DNA of 64,000 nt from Parelaphostrongylus tenuis (lineage: Eukaryota; Nematoda; Chromadorea; Rhabditida; Metastrongylidae). Below are positions 60,700-64,000 of this stretch, in pieces. A program made the translations under genes and the position numbers. Every line of letters starts with the position of its first letter. The first letter of the stretch is position 1. The notes under the pieces are model-generated. The model was not told where the DNA came from. It did not search any database and was given only the letters and a program-made list of their open reading frames with translations. Location of the stretch: NCBI GenBank assembly GCA_019055375.1, contig JAHQIW010005562.1, positions 124,001-188,000 of the forward strand, read 5' to 3'.

Positions 60700-61130
60700 T
60701 GTTCTTTGCCGTCTCCATCTTTGAGGCGAGAGGGAATCACGACAACCGACGAAAATTGGTTGAATGGGTAGATCCTGTTGAGTTATGTTTCGCTGCACTT
60801 TCGAAAGCCGTAATTGTAGCAAAAGAAGACCATACTCATTGCATGGTGTTTTGCCGCTGTTTCAATTTATTGGTTACTGAATCTGAGTGACACGATTACG
60901 CCGACTACGTTCGGCGGACAGATGAGAGGCGCCAGAAAGTTTTCCGCAATGGTTGCACGCCTCACTGGTCAACAAAAAGGCATCAATCTTCTTCCAGAAT
61001 AGCGCAAGCTCATAATTCCACTACAAACAATGTGAAAGTTGGAGAAACCGTGCTCCAAAACTTGCCTCATACACCGTATTCGTCAAATCTTACGTCTACT
61101 GATTACTAGTTCTTCAAATATCCCTGCAAC
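60700..61130 (+). pseudogene. Mariner transposase relic
   Basis: The plus strand shows ITTTDENWL (first catalytic Asp block, compare mariner TGDEKW), KLVEWVDPVELCFAALSKA and LPHTPYSSNLTSTDY followed by TAG then FFKYPCNLL, equivalent to the SPDLAPSDYHFF block with the last Asp kept. The blocks lie in different frames with stops between. The 76-codon minus frame at 60592-60822 is its shadow. Confidence 0.75.
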
Positions 61131-62475
61131 CTTCTGTGCGCGATGCTCCGGAACCCAAGCCCAGACCGATACAAATCCCAACGAGTTTATTGTTTTCAGA
61201 ACTGGAGTTCCGTAAAGTCGTGTCTGATAGTTCTGCTGCTTGTTGGCGGAAAGGTTAGATCTCAATGGTCTTAGTTTTGATTAGAAGTCTTTTCTGAGAT
61301 GATGTAAGCCATTTTGAAATATGGGTTGAAGTCTAGTAATAATTTTACAAGAGCACAAATATTGTTTGAAGTCGATCATAAATTCTTGGGCACTCTAAAT
61401 ACAGGTTGATCTGTCATTAATCTTTTGAGAACCTAATATTAGAACGCATCGCCCAGCGGCATTGCTATTAGTATTCAGAAGGATATTTCAACTTTTATTG
61501 ATTCTATCTGAATATTTTTCATATCGACCATTTTATATGGTGACCACGATTCATCATTGCGATTGGAATAACATAATGGTCGATTACCATCGTATAGTAG
61601 CAAAGTGCACCTAAGTGTAGAATTTTAGCGTACAAAGCACAATAACTTGACAACCAAACTCGACCTAGGAGCGCTTTTTTGATATTCGTTAAGTGAAAAC
61701 AGAGATTTCTTTCCTGGTGTAAACGAAGTGCATTCTCTGTGTTGGATAAGCTATCGAAAGAGCACAGAAATTATTGTATGAAAGCTCTATGCGGCGAAAA
61801 AAACGATCAAATATTATATATAGTGAAATCAATCCATACTACCCACGAAGGCCACTACGACCGCTAACGCATGCATTGAAATAAATGAGCCGCGTTCGCG
61901 TATTCAAAGTTTTAGTATGCTATCATTCTTACCCTCTTCAAATTTCACTCACAAACTCCAGTAATGTAATTGAGAAAATTAGAAAAAAATTACACTTTGA
62001 CCTTATCACATTGCTCATTTTCTCAAAGTTCATCTCGTTAGTTCCATCGGCAGTTTTCCTTCTTACTTTTCCATCACTTTTCACTAGTTCAAGCTAACTT
62101 TTGAATAGAAATTCAGTTGTGCAGTGAATTTTCTAGGTTACTAAATAGGTTTACATAAGTAGAGTACATGATGAATATAACATATCTATGAATTACAGTG
62201 AAGTAAACGCCCTAATCCTTAGCCGACCATTGTGTCCAAAAATGATAGGCTCCTGTCTTGAAAGGCACAACAATTATGTCGACTGAAAAATGTGTGTCAA
62301 TTAGATTTCTGCGGTGGACATATCTAATTTAATTGAATGAGTTCCTATTGAAGAAGAATCTTTATCACTTATCCAATATTTGCTTAAATAACTCCTACTT
62401 GCTAAAAATAGTTACGTGACCTCGAATATTCCGGTGAAAGGTGGACACGCATTCTGAAGATGTTCCCCGTCTTCA
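61131..62475. other. Unassigned DNA
   Basis: A plus frame at 61885-62097 is hydrophobic in its second half and has no clear splice sites. Nothing else was recognised. Confidence 0.3.
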
Positions 62476-63105
62476 GTGGTTCTCACTAATCACTGAATAT
62501 ATTTCATCATTTAATACAATCGTCGCCAAACGTAGTCGTGCCTCATCAAACTTATTTACAATCTTAACGAATGAGTTTACTGTTATTATAGTTGTACAAA
62601 TGCACTCTAATGCTGAAAACACGATAATTCGACTAACATTAAACAGATAATGTTTTTGCGCTAATCAAGAAGAGCCTATTGTTCAGACTGAAACTAATTG
62701 AGTCGCATTCGTATTCAGTATTAGTTCATTGGACTAATTCATTGATTTCCAAACATATTTTGTTTTTATGAGAACGATAGCGCGGAAGTCAAGCGGTGGT
62801 TCGTGACATTCATAGTTCAGTGTGCTTTAAAGCGCATAAAACTAGTTGATTTTCTAAAAAAAACATACTTGAAACAATCTAGATATCACATTCAGTTATA
62901 TACTGCTCCTTATTACCGTTGTCAAAAAAAAACACGCCTCCTACTAGTACTCTACAAAAAGCCTTCCAAAGTCGCATATTTCTTCACCGAGCTTGTTTCA
63001 GCACTTTATCGAAAATTGAAAAATTGCTTCCTACGAAATGACATTCTACCATATGAATCTATTGAGGTTCTTGACTTGCTAGATAATTTCAAAGACTGTT
63101 TGTAA
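62476..63105 (+). CDS. Candidate 3' exons of an unknown gene
   Basis: Two protein-like segments are present. The first (from 62476 after CCCCGTCTTCAG, open to 62650) reads WFSLITEYISSFNTIVAKRS and onward. The second (from about 62881 after ACAATCTAG, to TAA 63103-63105) encodes about 75 residues including KPSKVAYFFTELVSALYRKL and ESIEVLDLLDNFKDCL, with normal coding composition. AATAAA occurs at 63109-63114 and again at 63120-63125. The junction between the two is not resolved, and no family is recognised. Confidence 0.4.
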
Positions 63106-63108
63106 CAA

Positions 63109-63125
63109 AATAAACAATTAATAAA
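63109..63125 (+). terminator. Tandem poly(A) signals
   Basis: Two AATAAA hexamers (63109-63114 and 63120-63125) follow a stop codon by 4 and 15 bases, marking the likely 3' end of the candidate gene. Confidence 0.5.
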
Positions 63126-64000
63126 CGATGATTTCAATTTTCTAAAGTCACATATTGGTGACAGAACGAAGTCGTAGACATGATTGTTTCATTATTCCTC
63201 TCAGAGCTTTTATCTTTATTTTCACGCCATACTTACTTCTTCGGTATGTTTTTTATAAAACGTAAATTTGTGCCAAATTGGCTCTTAATTTTTCTGCGAA
63301 CTTACTGGATTTCCACACCTAGGAGTATTATACAGCAATGTGGTGATAACTCAAGACCCTTTTGCGTCCGGACTTCATTGACATGATTACTGTTAATGGC
63401 GATGTCACCCTATCTATCTCTGGTTCATTCTCATTTGAATGAATTACAGTGTTTTGAAATGTGAATGGTGCGATACAGGAGCCGTTTGGTGAATCATGAA
63501 CAGATGGCGCCGTTTCTGATCGACAGACTGATCATAGTCTTCATGGAAATGTCGCGCACACAGGCTCACGTTGTGTACAAGTCCCAAAGATCGCCGGTAC
63601 ACCCACACACAGTTTGCAAATGTCTATGACTGCTACTATTCTATTCTTTCAACGAATCTTCGTGATTCTCACTGTTACACTATCTTTCAGTCACTTCACT
63701 TATAACGCTAGTGATGAAAATGCCACTTCACAACTTGTACTCTGTAATTCTAGAAAGTGAGCAGCTATCCTTGGACCCCGATCTTCTTCAAAATCCTTTT
63801 ATAGTACGTTTGGGACAGCTTTAGACTTTGTTTTCTTACAGTTTGTCAGCTTTTCCTTCAGCGACGATGAACATCAGAGTCTCTCCAGCTTACAGCTTCT
63901 GTACCACGTACTCCTATGTTGCTTCTCATTATCTGTCAATGTTCACTGCCCAGTACAATGTCATGTCTGGTGGGCGGTGAATCCACGTATTATGACTCAT
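63126..64000. other. Unassigned DNA
   Basis: A 68-codon plus frame at 63180-63386 is hydrophobic at its start and lacks splice or domain support. No other feature was recognised up to the window end. Confidence 0.3.

Noticed and set aside
60592..60822. Minus-strand 76-codon frame
   Set aside because: It is antisense to the plus-strand mariner relic.

Overview
The window looks like AT-rich nuclear DNA of a nematode, most likely a strongylid (hookworm-type) clade V worm. The reasons are short phase-consistent exons in long introns, a cuticle-type collagen gene, a possible SL trans-splice acceptor just upstream of a start codon, an RTE-clade non-LTR retrotransposon, several mariner/Tc1 relics and many foldback MITEs. 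No bacterial features, rRNA, CRISPR array or intact tRNA gene is visible. The identification is inference from reading; nothing was searched.

Genes are sparse and all are multi-exon. (1) A cuticle-collagen-like gene on + (27343-33397) has four recognisable exons linked by phase-1 introns, but carries an apparent one-base deletion in exon 1 and an in-frame TAA in exon 2. No N-terminal exon was found. (2) A KCTD-like BTB/T1-domain gene on + (46675-52739) is modelled as six exons and about 232 residues, ending at a poly(A) signal. Exons 1-4 are well supported; 5-6 rest on phase and ORF length. (3) An unknown + gene is modelled at 58136-59432 from three phase-compatible exons. (4) A candidate 3' end lies at 62476-63105 (+). 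(5) An isolated exon with a strong donor lies at 16908-17103 (-).

Most of the rest is repeats. 1-10 kb: foldback elements, an RTE relic, a tRNA-derived SINE nested in a modular palindromic repeat, and a small degenerate tandem array. 10.1-14.3 kb: a 3.36-kb RTE element bounded by a 12-bp target duplication and nested inside the modular repeat; its reading frame has several stops and frameshifts, and the RT active-site motif reads FAGD. 14-27 kb: dispersed MITEs, a 0.6-kb segmental duplication (18.0 and 24.2 kb), a tRNA-like element with terminal inverted repeats, and (TA)n tracts. 33-42 kb: large modular repeats, (TA)n clusters and two mariner/Tc1 relics. 42-46.6 kb and 53-57.5 kb: mostly unassigned DNA. 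60.7-61.1 kb: a third mariner relic.

The most notable unexplained structure is the modular palindromic repeat family. It has about nine copies here, with imperfect terminal inverted repeats of about 40 bp and an interior built from roughly 130-170-bp modules carrying two short conserved motifs. The modules occur in both orientations and in variable number, and other elements repeatedly nest in them. Its mobilising enzyme is not visible in the window.
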